A DNA stretch of 31,051 nt, from assembly GCA_035946955.1 (NCBI GenBank), contig DASYYE010000384.1, positions 1 through 31,051 of the forward strand. Direction: 5' to 3'. The translations under genes were made by a program, and so were the position numbers. The notes beneath the pieces are model-generated. The model saw nothing but the letters and a program-made list of their open reading frames with translations. It did no database searches and was not told the origin of the DNA. This stretch comes from DASYYE01 sp035946955. GTDB taxonomy: Bacteria > Actinomycetota > Actinomycetes > Streptosporangiales > Streptosporangiaceae. Position 1 is the first letter of the stretch. Every line of letters starts with the position of its first letter. Below are positions 15,994-23,108 of this stretch, in pieces.

Positions 15994-17297
15994 GACCGGT
16001 CCAGGCGGACGTCGAGGAAGTGGGCCGCGCAGGAGATGCAGGGGTCGTAGCTGCGGACCGCCTGCTCGCACTCCCAGGTGAGGCGTTCCTGTCCGAGGTC
16101 GAGCCGGTCCTGGACGAAGGCGAGCAGGTCGGCTTCGATCGCGCGCTGGTTCTGCGAGGTCGGTGGGACGATCTTGGCATCCTCGATGGCCCCGTCGGCC
16201 CTGATCCGGTACCGGTGGTAGAGGAGCCCACGGGGGGCCTCGGTCCAGCCGTACCCGGTGGCCCCCCGTGGGGGGACCGCCACCCAGGGTGGGTCCGGGG
16301 GTTCGTAGGCACCGATGAGCCGCAGCGCCTCCTCGCACGCGTACAGGGTCTCCACGGCCCGCACGATGATGCTGCGGAACGGGTTGGTGCAGGTGGGGCC
16401 GAGGCCTGCGGCCTGGGCTGCGGCGAGGACACCGCCGGGCAGCAGGTGGGAGTTCAGGCTGTAGCGGGCGAGCGGCCCGACCAGGTAGGTGCTGCCGTCA
16501 CGCAGGCGCGAGTGCAAGGCGGTCGAGTGCGGCACATGCTCCTCGGTGAAGTGCCTGTCGTACTCGCGGGGGGCGATGTCCAGCCCACGGCTGGAGACCA
16601 CCCGTCCCCCGGTGATGGGGTATCCGTCCGGGTCGCGCAGTGACACGAACTGGTAGTCCGTCTCGAAGCCGGGGAACGGGAACTCCGCCACCCACGCGAC
16701 CGTCTCGCGCGCGGCCTCGCGTGCCCATTCCAGCTCCGCGGTCAGCCCGCGCAACTCGGCCTGGGTGGGTGCCCGGTAGAACCCGCCGATGCGCACGTTG
16801 ACGGGGTGGACGGAGCGGCCGCCGACCACCTCCATGATCCGGTTGCCTGCCCGCTTGAGCCGCAGGCCCCGCTGGACCACGTCGGGGTGGTCGCGGGCGA
16901 GGTGGATGCCGCTCTCGTAGCCCAGGAAGTCGGGGGCGTGCAGGAGGTAGACGTGCAGGGCGTGGCTCTCGATCCACTCGCCGCAGTACAGCAGCCGCCG
17001 CAGCGCACGGATAGCGGCGGGTACCTCGGCTCCGCAGGCGTCCTCCACTGCCGCGCACGCGCTCATCTGGTAGGCGACGGGGCAGATCCCGCAGATCCGG
17101 GCGGTGATGTCCGGTGGTTCGGTGTACCGGCGGCCACGCAGCAGCGCCTCGAAGAACCGGGGCGGCTCATAGATGTCCAGTTGTGCGCTGACCACCTGGC
17201 CGTCCCGGACGACCACCTGCAGGCCGCCCTCGCCTTCGACCCGGGCCAGCGCCGGGACGGTGACCGAGCCCGCGCGAGGGCGGCTACCGTGCGTCAT
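15990..17297 (-). CDS. hyhL: [NiFe]-hydrogenase large (alpha) subunit, group 3b type
   Basis: The ATG at 17297 overlaps the small-subunit gene by 14 bases and gives 435 residues. The N-terminal metal-binding L1 motif RICGICPVAYQMSA and the C-terminal L2 motif DPCISCAAHFL supply four Cys ligands for the Ni-Fe(CN)2CO site. The nine residues after the likely cleavage site (following CAAH) form the short peptide the neighbouring protease would remove. GRSVHPVNVRIGGF is a further family block. L1/L2 forms, modest length, and partner subunits with NAD(P)/FAD and Fe-S domains place it in cytoplasmic group 3b, not the membrane or periplasmic groups. It catalyses reversible H2 oxidation coupled to pyridine nucleotides. 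Confidence 0.94.
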   Translation of the reverse strand: MTHGSRPRAGSVTVPALARVEGEGGLQVVVRDGQVVSAQLDIYEPPRFFEALLRGRRYTEPPDITARICGICPVAYQMSACAAVEDACGAEVPAAIRALRRLLYCGEWIESHALHVYLLHAPDFLGYESGIHLARDHPDVVQRGLRLKRAGNRIMEVVGGRSVHPVNVRIGGFYRAPTQAELRGLTAELEWAREAARETVAWVAEFPFPGFETDYQFVSLRDPDGYPITGGRVVSSRGLDIAPREYDRHFTEEHVPHSTALHSRLRDGSTYLVGPLARYSLNSHLLPGGVLAAAQAAGLGPTCTNPFRSIIVRAVETLYACEEALRLIGAYEPPDPPWVAVPPRGATGYGWTEAPRGLLYHRYRIRADGAIEDAKIVPPTSQNQRAIEADLLAFVQDRLDLGQERLTWECEQAVRSYDPCISCAAHFLDVRLDRS

Positions 17298-18081
17298 GGC
17301 TGTCGGCCTCCTCGCGGGCGGCAGCGGCCCGGAACGGCTCCGCGCCAGCGTTGAAGGTGCGGAACACCCGGAGCAGGTCGCGCTGGCTGGCGCCAAGGGC
17401 GCGCCACTGGGCAGCCAGCGCGGCGGTGTTCGGTGCCTCCATCGGGCCGAAGCAGCCGTAACAGCCGCGGGCGAATGACGGGCAGAGCGCCCCGCAGCCA
17501 GCCTGGGTCACCGGGCCAAGGCACGGGGTGCCGTGGGCCACCATCACGCAGGTGTGGCCCGCGCGCTTGCACTCCACGCAGACGCTGTGTCCCCGCACAT
17601 TGGGCCGGCGGCCAGCGAGGAAGGCACTCACCACGTCGAGGAGCTGGCGGCGGTCGATCGGGCACCCGCGCAGCTCGAAATCGACCCGCACGTGGTCGGC
17701 GATGGGGGTGGAGGTGGCAAGGGTCTTGATGTACTCGGGGTGGGCGTAGACCACGGAGGTGAACTCGGTCACGTCGGCGAAGTTGCGCAGCGCCTGGATG
17801 CCCCCGGAGGTGGCGCACGCCCCGATCGTCACCAGGAACGCCGAGGCCTGACGGACCTCGCGGATCCGGTCCGCATCGGATGGGGTGGTGACCGAGCCCT
17901 CTACCAGCGAGAGGTCATAGGGGCCTTCGACAACGGCGCGTGAGGCCTCGGGGAACGAGGCGACCTCGACCGCGCCCGCGATGCTCAGCAGTTCGTCCTC
18001 GCAGTTGAGCAGGGTGAGCTGGCACCCGTCGCAGGAGGCGAACTTCCACACCGCCAGCTTGGGTGTGCGTGGTGTGCCCAT
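17284..18081 (-). CDS. hyhS: [NiFe]-hydrogenase small (delta) subunit
   Basis: The ATG at 18081 shares a base with the gamma-subunit stop (TGATG). The 265-residue protein starts with KLAVWKFASCDGCQLTLLNC, the C-x-x-C of the proximal [4Fe-4S] cluster, continues with VTIGACATSGGIQALRN and LRGCPIDRRQLL (remaining proximal Cys ligands), and ends in a Cys-rich block (CVECKRAGHTC, GCGALCPSFARGCYGC) for two further clusters. There is no twin-arginine signal or membrane helix, so it is cytoplasmic. It carries electrons from the large subunit to the FAD and Fe-S subunits. The C-terminal stretch overlaps the large-subunit start by 14 bases. Confidence 0.94.
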   Translation of the reverse strand: MGTPRTPKLAVWKFASCDGCQLTLLNCEDELLSIAGAVEVASFPEASRAVVEGPYDLSLVEGSVTTPSDADRIREVRQASAFLVTIGACATSGGIQALRNFADVTEFTSVVYAHPEYIKTLATSTPIADHVRVDFELRGCPIDRRQLLDVVSAFLAGRRPNVRGHSVCVECKRAGHTCVMVAHGTPCLGPVTQAGCGALCPSFARGCYGCFGPMEAPNTAALAAQWRALGASQRDLLRVFRTFNAGAEPFRAAAAREEADSHDAR

Positions 18082-18953
18082 CACACCTCCCGCAGGTTCA
18101 TCCAGTGGGCGACCCGCTGGTAGCTGAGGACCGGGCCGTCCCGGCAGAGCAGGAACGGGCCGAGCTGGCAGTGGCCGCACAGGGCCGCCGCGCATTGCAT
18201 GTTCCGTTCCATGGACACGAACAGGCGGCCGGCGTGCACGCCCGCGGCCAGCAGGGCCCGGACCGTGAACCGCATCATGACCTCTGGCCCGACCACGAAG
18301 GCGGTGGTGGCCGGCGGGTCGAACCTGGCCCGGCGGATGAGGCCGGGGACGACACCGACGTCGCCGTGCCAGCCGTCGCCGGCAGCGTCCACTGTCACCT
18401 CGACCTCAAGGTCGAACCGGGACCGCCAGTGTGCGAGTTCGCCGGTGAACAGCAGGTCGGCTGGGGTGCGGGCGCCGTACAGGAGGGCCACCCGCCCGAA
18501 CTGGCCGCGGTTCGCGAGGATGCGGTACAGGGCCGGGCGCAGCGGCGGCAGCCCGATCCCGCCCGCGACAACCACGACGTCGCCGCCAGCGGCCGCCTCC
18601 ACCGGCCAGCTCGTGCCGTACGGGCCCCGGACACCGAGCTGGTCACCGGGCCGCAGCGCGCACAGCGCGTGGGTGACCGGGCCGACGTCCCGGATGGTCT
18701 GCACCAGCCGGGACACGTCAGCCGGGTCACCTGAGATCGAGATGGGGACTTCCCCGACCGCGGGCGCGTACAGCATGGTGAACTGGCCGGGCTCGAAGCC
18801 GATGGTCAGGCCGGCCGGGGCGTCGAGCTCGAGGGTGACCACGCCAGGTGCCTCCCGGCGGGTCGCCGCGACCCGCCACGGGGCCGGGGTGGCCCAGCCG
18901 GGAGGCGGTGCCCCGGCGCCCGGGTCAGTGAGCGCCCGCATGGCCGTACACAT
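18081..18953 (-). CDS. hyhG: Hydrogenase FAD/NAD(P)-binding (gamma) subunit
   Basis: The 290-residue ferredoxin-reductase-like protein has FEPGQFTMLYAPAVGEVPIS and GDQLGVRGPYGTSW for FAD binding, then VVVVAGGIGLPPLRPALY for NAD(P) binding and FVVGPEVMMRFTVRALL. The C-terminal SMERNMQCAAALCGHCQLG with a following LLCRDGPV supplies four Cys for a [2Fe-2S] cluster, as in HyhG and dihydroorotate dehydrogenase electron-transfer subunits. It passes electrons between the hydrogenase core and NAD(P)H. The start is at 18953 behind CAGGTG, or 18941; either overlaps the preceding cNMP-domain gene, implying coupled translation. Confidence 0.92.
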   Translation of the reverse strand: MCTAMRALTDPGAGAPPPGWATPAPWRVAATRREAPGVVTLELDAPAGLTIGFEPGQFTMLYAPAVGEVPISISGDPADVSRLVQTIRDVGPVTHALCALRPGDQLGVRGPYGTSWPVEAAAGGDVVVVAGGIGLPPLRPALYRILANRGQFGRVALLYGARTPADLLFTGELAHWRSRFDLEVEVTVDAAGDGWHGDVGVVPGLIRRARFDPPATTAFVVGPEVMMRFTVRALLAAGVHAGRLFVSMERNMQCAAALCGHCQLGPFLLCRDGPVLSYQRVAHWMNLREV

Positions 18954-19392
18954 CCAGCACCTGGAGCCGGGTGGCCTGCAGCCGCGCTACCGCGATCCGC
19001 GCGAAACGTTGCATGAGGTCAAAGCCGAGCCGTGGGTCCTGCTCGCACTTGCCCCGCAGGCAGACGCCGTCCAGTGCGATCGCCCGGACGGCTTCGAGTG
19101 CCCGCGCGTCGAACTGCCACAGGTGGGGGGCAACCAACCAGGAGAAGCCGACGATGTCGCCCTGGCCGACGGTCTGGACCGTGACGTGGCCGCGGCCGGG
19201 GGCGCTGATCTCCAAGGCGACCTTGCCGTCGCGGAGCAGGAAGAACCTGTCGGCGGGGTCACCCTCATGTGCCAGGAACTCACCTGGCCCGAACCGGACG
19301 TTCACCGCGCAACCGGCGAGCAGCGCCACGTCGGAATCCGCGAGTCCCTGGAAGAACTCGTGCCGGCGCAGCAGCGGCTCAAGCGTGTCCAT
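18925..19392 (-). CDS. Cyclic nucleotide-binding domain protein without DNA-binding domain
   Basis: The 155-residue product is a single CRP-like beta-roll. It begins EPLLRRHEFFQGLADSDVAL, has FGPGEFLAHEGDPADRFFLL (the E-G-D/E-x-A-D-x-F block) and GQGDIVGFSWLVAPHLWQFD where the phosphate-binding cassette would be, then the helix ALDGVCLRGKCEQDPRLGFD and ends MQRFARIAVARLQATRLQVL without any HTH. The usual R-S-A of cAMP pockets is not present, so the ligand may differ or be absent. It overlaps both the beta and gamma hydrogenase genes. Such proteins are known within group 3b hydrogenase operons, and a regulatory or structural role on the complex is inferred. Confidence 0.9.
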   Translation of the reverse strand: MDTLEPLLRRHEFFQGLADSDVALLAGCAVNVRFGPGEFLAHEGDPADRFFLLRDGKVALEISAPGRGHVTVQTVGQGDIVGFSWLVAPHLWQFDARALEAVRAIALDGVCLRGKCEQDPRLGFDLMQRFARIAVARLQATRLQVLDVYGHAGAH

Positions 19393-20551
19393 CGTCCTCC
19401 TCCTGGTGCAGGGGCAGGATCGGGGCGGCTCTGATGGCCGCGGCTTCCTCGGTGATGTCGATGCCCACCGGGCACCAGGTGATGCAGCGCCCGCAGCCCA
19501 CGCACCCGGACGTCCCGAACTGGTCGATCCACGTGGCCAGCTTGTGTGTCATCCACTGCCGGTACCGGGACGCCCCAGACACCCGGACCGCTCCGCCGTG
19601 CAGGTAGGAGTGGTCGATCGTGAAGCAGGAGTCCCAGGAGCGGTGCCGCTCGACCTGTACGCCAGCGAGGTCGCTGACGTCCTCGACCCGGAAGCAGAAG
19701 CACGTCGGGCACGCCATGGTGCAGTTACCGCAGGACAGGCAACGCGACGCCGCGTCCTGCCAGCGGGGGTGGTCGAAGTTCCCGTACAGCAGGTCTTTGA
19801 TGCCGTCGGTGTCCAGCCAGCGGCCCATGGTGGCCGCGGCGTACTCGCTCGCACGCCGCGACTGGTCCAGGTCCGCGGTGGTGGCGGGCCAGTGTGCGAC
19901 GTGGCCCATGACCCGCTCGCCCCGCTCGCTGCCCGTCTCGACCAGGAAGCGGTGGCCGCCGTCTCCGAGCAGTTCGGTGAGGGCCAGGTCGAACCCGGCG
20001 GTGGCGCGAGGGCCGGTGTCCATGGAGACGCAGAAACAGGTGCCGCCGGCCTGCCCACAGTTGACGGCGACGATGAAGACACCGTCGCGGCGGGCGGCGT
20101 AGACGGGGTCGGGGTGAGCCCCGCCCAGGAACACCCGGTCCTGCACCGCAATCGCGTGCAGCTCGCACGAACGCACCCCGATGAATGCGAACCTCCCGGC
20201 TGGCTCGCCGTCGCCGGGCGGGTCAGTGTCCACGGTGAGGCCGCCATCGTCGCGATGGCCGCGCCACAGCAGGCTGGACGGCGGGAACAGGTAACGCTTC
20301 CACGACTGGGGGCCCACGTTGTACCCGAACAGCGCCTTGTCCCCGCGCCTGCGGACGCGGTACGTGCCGCCGTCCTGTTCGTCGGTCCACCCTTCTGGCA
20401 GGTCGGCGGAGGAGGTGATGTCGTCGTAGACGATGGCGCCGTCCCGCATCACCGGCCCCACCAGGCGGAACCCCTCCGCTCGCAGCGCTGCCAGTAGTTC
20501 GTCAAGGCCCGGGCGCCCGATGACGGCGGCCGGGGCTGGCTGCGGATCCAC
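19379..20551 (-). CDS. hyhB: Hydrogenase Fe-S (beta) subunit, 4Fe-4S dicluster protein
   Basis: From the GTG at 20551 the protein is 390 residues. The N-terminal half (ELLAALRAEGFRLVGPVMRD, FAFIGVRSCELHAIAVQD, NCGQAGGTCFCVSM) is the HyhB/Hdr-like scaffold. The C-terminal half has CLSCGNCTMACPTCFCF and CVGCGRCITWCPVGID, two [4Fe-4S] ligand sets. It is the first gene of the operon and would relay electrons in the group 3b complex. No good Shine-Dalgarno precedes the GTG. A TTG at 20584 would extend it by 11 residues but would sit almost on the DosR-type box, so the shorter form is preferred. It overlaps the cNMP-domain gene by 14 bases. Confidence 0.9.
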   Translation of the reverse strand: MDPQPAPAAVIGRPGLDELLAALRAEGFRLVGPVMRDGAIVYDDITSSADLPEGWTDEQDGGTYRVRRRGDKALFGYNVGPQSWKRYLFPPSSLLWRGHRDDGGLTVDTDPPGDGEPAGRFAFIGVRSCELHAIAVQDRVFLGGAHPDPVYAARRDGVFIVAVNCGQAGGTCFCVSMDTGPRATAGFDLALTELLGDGGHRFLVETGSERGERVMGHVAHWPATTADLDQSRRASEYAAATMGRWLDTDGIKDLLYGNFDHPRWQDAASRCLSCGNCTMACPTCFCFRVEDVSDLAGVQVERHRSWDSCFTIDHSYLHGGAVRVSGASRYRQWMTHKLATWIDQFGTSGCVGCGRCITWCPVGIDITEEAAAIRAAPILPLHQEEDDGHA

Positions 20552-20587
20552 GCCCTTAGCGTGCCCGCCAGCCCCTGTGTGCAAGCA

Positions 20588-20601
20588 GGGACCAAGGTCC
20601 C
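20588..20601. promoter_or_regulatory. DosR/DevR-type box between hydrogenase and usp operons
   Basis: GGGACCAAGGTCCC matches the core of the mycobacterial DosR consensus GGGACTWWAGTCCC in both half-sites (GGGAC, four bases, GTCCC). It is centred about 44 bases upstream of the hyhB GTG and about 90 upstream of the usp pseudogene GTG. DosR is a hypoxia/NO response regulator whose boxes lie before hydrogenase and universal stress genes. Binding here is predicted, not shown. Confidence 0.72.
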
Positions 20602-20683
20602 GCCGGTTGTCACTGTCCGCCCCTGGGAGCGGCCAGCGCCGGAGACCAGGCTGGTGTCAGAGGCCGGCAGGAGGTGGCAGTCA

Positions 20684-21234
20684 GTGACAACGGTTTCGGC
20701 ATGGGCAGAGCCCACTGCGTCCGCGCGGCCGCAGCACCCGCCCAGGGTCGTGGTGGGTGTCGACGATTCGCCAGGCGGGCAGGCCGCGTTGGCTGCGGCG
20801 CTGCGCCTGGCCCAGGAGCAAGGTGTCCGCTGGTCGCGGTCCGGTCGTGGGCGCTCGGCCTGCCACGCCACGGCGGCAGGCGCCGGCATGGTGACCGCCC
20901 CAGCCGTGTCGTCCTGGCCTTCCAGGGCAACGAGCCCCGCGCAGCGGCCCAGCAGCTAGCGGGGAAGGCACTGCGCGACGCCGTGGGCGGCGCCGTGCCC
21001 CCTGACATCCCCGTAACGATCGAGACACCGGAAGGCGACCCGGCCACGGTGCTGACCGGGATGGCGGACACGGGCGACCTGCTGGTCGTGGGCACCGGCA
21101 CGGGACATGGCATGAAGCGTGCGCTGCACGGCTCGGTCAGCCGCTACTGCACCCGGAACGCCCGGTGCCGGGTGGTTGTCGTACCGGCCGGAGGCCCGGG
21201 TGGGCCCCCGGCCGAGGAAGGAGGGCTGTCATGA
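20684..21234 (+). pseudogene. Universal stress protein gene disrupted by a frameshift
   Basis: Two frames together encode one UspA-like protein. From the GTG at 20684 (AGGAGG upstream) the frame gives PPRVVVGVDDSPGGQAALAA and LRLAQEQGV. It then becomes Arg/Ser-rich, while the frame at -1 continues PLVAVRSWALGLPRHGG through GDLLVVGTGTGHGMKRALHG and VVVVPAGG. Adding one C at about 20827 (GTGTCCG to GTGTCCCG) restores an unbroken V-P-L-V-A-V junction, so a one-base deletion is the simplest explanation. The ATP-loop motif is imperfect (G-x2-T-x9-G-S). The stop overlaps the next usp start (ATGA). It could be a real inactivation or a sequence error. Confidence 0.8.
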
Positions 21235-21671
21235 ACACAACCCCAGGGCACCGCATCGTGGCCGGTGTGGACGGGTCACCGTCCTCCATGTCGGGCCTGC
21301 AGTGGGCGGTCGAGCAGGCACGCCTGACCGCCTCCAAGGTGGACGCGGTGATCGCCTGGCACTACCCGGCGGTGACCGGGGGCTTTGGCATGGCGCCGAT
21401 CGTGATGTTCGATGACTTCGACTTCGCCGAAGCGGCGGAGAAGGTCCTCGCCGCAGCGGTGGCGGAGGCCGTGCCCGACGCCGCTGACGCCGTGCGGCAA
21501 CTGGTGGTGGAGGGCAACCCAGCCCAGGTGCTGCTCGACGCGGCCGAAGGCGCCGACCTGCTTGTGGTCGGCAGCCGTGGCCACGGCGGCTTCGGCGGCA
21601 CCATGCTCGGCTCGGTGGGTCAGCACTGTGTGTACCACGCCCACTGCCCGGTGCTGGTCATGCGTCACTAA
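21231..21671 (+). CDS. Universal stress protein (UspA family)
   Basis: The ATG at 21231 has AAGGAGGG upstream and overlaps the stop of the preceding usp frame. The 146-residue single-domain protein begins HRIVAGVDGSPSS (strand plus nucleotide-contact Asp) and ends with ADLLVVGSRGHGGFGGTMLG followed by SVGQHCVYHAHCPVLVM. G-S-R-G-x9-G-S fits the ATP-binding G-x2-G-x9-G(S/T) pattern, so it likely binds ATP. Universal stress proteins promote survival under hypoxia and growth arrest and are typical DosR-regulon members. A hairpin follows its stop. Confidence 0.93.
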   Translation: MNTTPGHRIVAGVDGSPSSMSGLQWAVEQARLTASKVDAVIAWHYPAVTGGFGMAPIVMFDDFDFAEAAEKVLAAAVAEAVPDAADAVRQLVVEGNPAQVLLDAAEGADLLVVGSRGHGGFGGTMLGSVGQHCVYHAHCPVLVMRH

Positions 21672-21676
21672 GTGTG

Positions 21677-21706
21677 AAGACGCAGCCACGGTGGCTGCGT
21701 CTTTCG
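21677..21706 (+). terminator. Hairpin between the second and third usp genes
   Basis: AAGACGCAGCCAC at 21677-21689 pairs perfectly with GTGGCTGCGTCTT at 21691-21703, leaving one base at the centre. This gives about 12 pairs with a three-base loop, followed by only a short T run. It begins five bases after the usp stop and ends directly before the AAAGGAGG ribosome site of the next gene. It may be a partial terminator or an mRNA-processing/stability hairpin. Confidence 0.6.
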
Positions 21707-21720
21707 AAAGGAGGCGTGCG

Positions 21721-22164
21721 ATGCGCGCTATCACCGTGGGTGTGGACGGGTCCGGCCACGCCCACCAGGCGCTGGAATGGTCGGTACGTGAGGCAGGCGT
21801 CCAGCATGCGGCCCTGCACGTCGTGACGGTCCATCCAGTAGCCACTAACCATTGGACCGGGAAGCCGGTCACCTACCCGGCGGACGAGGGAGCAGTGGCA
21901 GAGGCCCGCCAGGCCGCCGCAGATGCCGTCAACAAGGCTGTCGCCGAGTGCGGTGAACCGCACCCAGCGTCAGTGTCCGTGATGGCGGTCAACGGCGTCG
22001 CTGCCCAGGAACTGGTCAAAGCATCCCGCGACAGCGACCTGCTGGTGGTCGGTGCCCGTGGCGGCGGCGGGTTCAGCCGCATGGCACTCGGCTCCGTCAG
22101 CAGCCAGGTCCTGCAACACGCCGAATGCCCCGTCGTGGTCGTCCGCCATGGCCACGAGGCATGA
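21721..22164 (+). CDS. Universal stress protein (UspA family)
   Basis: The ATG at 21721 follows an excellent AAAGGAGG site. The 147-residue protein starts MRAITVGVDGSGHAHQALEW and ends SDLLVVGARGGGGFSRMALG with SVSSQVLQHAECPVVVVRHG. G-A-R-G-x9-G-S is the ATP-binding pattern of UspA-type proteins. It differs clearly from the two preceding usp genes in the central helix (VTYPADEGAVAEARQAAADA), so this is an old paralog set and not a recent tandem duplication. A strong hairpin terminator follows, making this the last gene of the usp unit. Confidence 0.93.
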   Translation: MRAITVGVDGSGHAHQALEWSVREAGVQHAALHVVTVHPVATNHWTGKPVTYPADEGAVAEARQAAADAVNKAVAECGEPHPASVSVMAVNGVAAQELVKASRDSDLLVVGARGGGGFSRMALGSVSSQVLQHAECPVVVVRHGHEA

Positions 22165-22181
22165 CCGGCCCTCGTCCCCAA

Positions 22182-22228
22182 CTGTGAGCGGTGGGCCCAG
22201 CGGGCCCACCGCTCACAGCTTTGTCTTT
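22182..22228 (+). terminator. Rho-independent-type terminator after the usp cluster
   Basis: CTGTGAGCGGTGGGCCC (22182-22198) and GGGCCCACCGCTCACAG (22202-22218) form a perfect 17-bp stem with an AGC loop. It is followed by CTTTGTCTTT, a T-rich tail on the plus strand. It lies 17 bases after the third usp stop and separates that unit from the convergent PNPOx gene. Confidence 0.85.
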
Positions 22229-22262
22229 CGGGCCCGGCGTTGCGGGAGGTGCCAGCGGGCGT

Positions 22263-22685
22263 CTAACCACTCAGCCGACGTCCGGTGATGCGGCGGGGGG
22301 TGATGCGGATGGCGTGCTCCCGTTCTCCGGACGGCCATGGGGTGACGCCTGAAGCAGCGACGTCGGCACGCTCCTGCGGGGAGGTCATGGCGTGGGCCGG
22401 CCCGTGGATGAGCACGCTCCACCCTGTCCGTGCCCCGGTGTCGAAGTCGTCGACCTCGAACGCCACCTCGTGCTCGGCATGGGCGATACCGGTCTGCAGG
22501 TCTTCCCCGGTAGGGCTGTCCTGGGCGGTCCGGAACACGATCGCGCCGCCGTGCAGGGCGTAGTTGACGGGGAAGACATTCAGGCCGTACCGCCCGGTGT
22601 AGGCAATACGGCCAATGCCACCCGGCGCGATCAGCCGCAGGCACTCCGTCTCGTCCAGCGTCTCCAGCTCAGGCATGGCCGTCAT
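22263..22685 (-). CDS. Pyridoxamine 5'-phosphate oxidase family protein (PNPOx-like)
   Basis: The protein is 140 residues with a split-barrel flavin-binding pattern: ETLDETECLRLIAPGGIGRI, then VFPVNYALHGGAIVFRTAQD, then VAFEVDDFDTGARTGWSVLI and HGPAHAM. This short actinobacterial type (as in mycobacterial dormancy proteins) usually binds FMN, F420 or haem and is not necessarily involved in vitamin B6 synthesis. The ATG at 22685 follows AGGGAGGAG closely; ATG 22676 is an alternative. It overlaps the end of the DUF1918 gene, indicating co-transcription. Location among usp and hydrogenase genes fits a hypoxia/redox stress role. Confidence 0.9.
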   Translation of the reverse strand: MTAMPELETLDETECLRLIAPGGIGRIAYTGRYGLNVFPVNYALHGGAIVFRTAQDSPTGEDLQTGIAHAEHEVAFEVDDFDTGARTGWSVLIHGPAHAMTSPQERADVAASGVTPWPSGEREHAIRITPRRITGRRLSG

Positions 22686-22887
22686 TCTCCTCCCTTTCCC
22701 GCCCGCACTCCCGCCGGGGACGTGCCGGGATCACCCGCGCGTACTGGTCGGGGGTGACCATCGCGATGTGACCGTCGCCGGTCCACTTGACGATGTACGG
22801 CGGTGCCCCGTCAAGGGACGGCACGCCAATAACTACCCCGGTCCTGCCATGCCCGACCTCGATCAGGTCGCCGACTTGAGCCCGCAC
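22669..22887 (-). CDS. DUF1918 protein
   Basis: The GTG at 22887 is eight bases after GGGGAGG and gives 72 residues. VRAQVGDLIEVGHGRTGVVI and APPYIVKWTGDGHIAMVTPD form the short SH3-like beta barrel of DUF1918, with the usual P-P-Y-x-V-x-W core. Family members occur widely in actinobacteria next to PNPOx-like and stress genes; function is unknown. A longer frame up to 22926 adds residues unlike the family, so the internal GTG is preferred. The charged tail (RPRRECGREREEND) extends beyond the domain. It overlaps the PNPOx gene downstream. Confidence 0.87.
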   Translation of the reverse strand: MRAQVGDLIEVGHGRTGVVIGVPSLDGAPPYIVKWTGDGHIAMVTPDQYARVIPARPRRECGREREENDGHA

Positions 22888-23015
22888 GGCGCGCACCTCC
22901 CCGCCGACCTCGTGAGCCTGATCCACTCAGGCTGCCCTGTGCCCGGTCGCGGGGTCAGGGGCCGCCGGCCCGCCTGGCGGGGACGTTCGCCCCTGGGGTG
23001 GCAGTAGGGGGCGTT

Positions 23016-23042
23016 CGGTCCCGGGGCCGGGACGTTTGACCG
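23016..23042. promoter_or_regulatory. Divergent GGGAC half-sites, possible degenerate DosR-type boxes
   Basis: The intergenic region holds GTCCCGGGGCCGGGAC (23019-23034), a near palindrome with GGGAC pointing outward on both strands. Rightward, GGGACGTTTGACC resembles GGGAC-N4-GTCCC with a weak second half. Leftward on the minus strand, GGGACCGAACGCCC does the same. They would face the flavodoxin gene and the DUF1918-PNPOx pair respectively. Much weaker than the 20588 box. Confidence 0.4.
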
Positions 23043-23108
23043 TGACGCAGGCTGTGTCTGTCCCCGGACACTGGAGCTGAGAAGAAGGGCAGATGGGAGG
23101 TGATGGCC

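Noticed and set aside
20674..21234. Reading the first usp gene as one intact frame from the ATG at 20674
   Set aside because: Its first 50 residues are Arg/Gly/Ala-rich and lack the VVVGVDDS start, which is in another frame; a frameshifted gene explains both halves.
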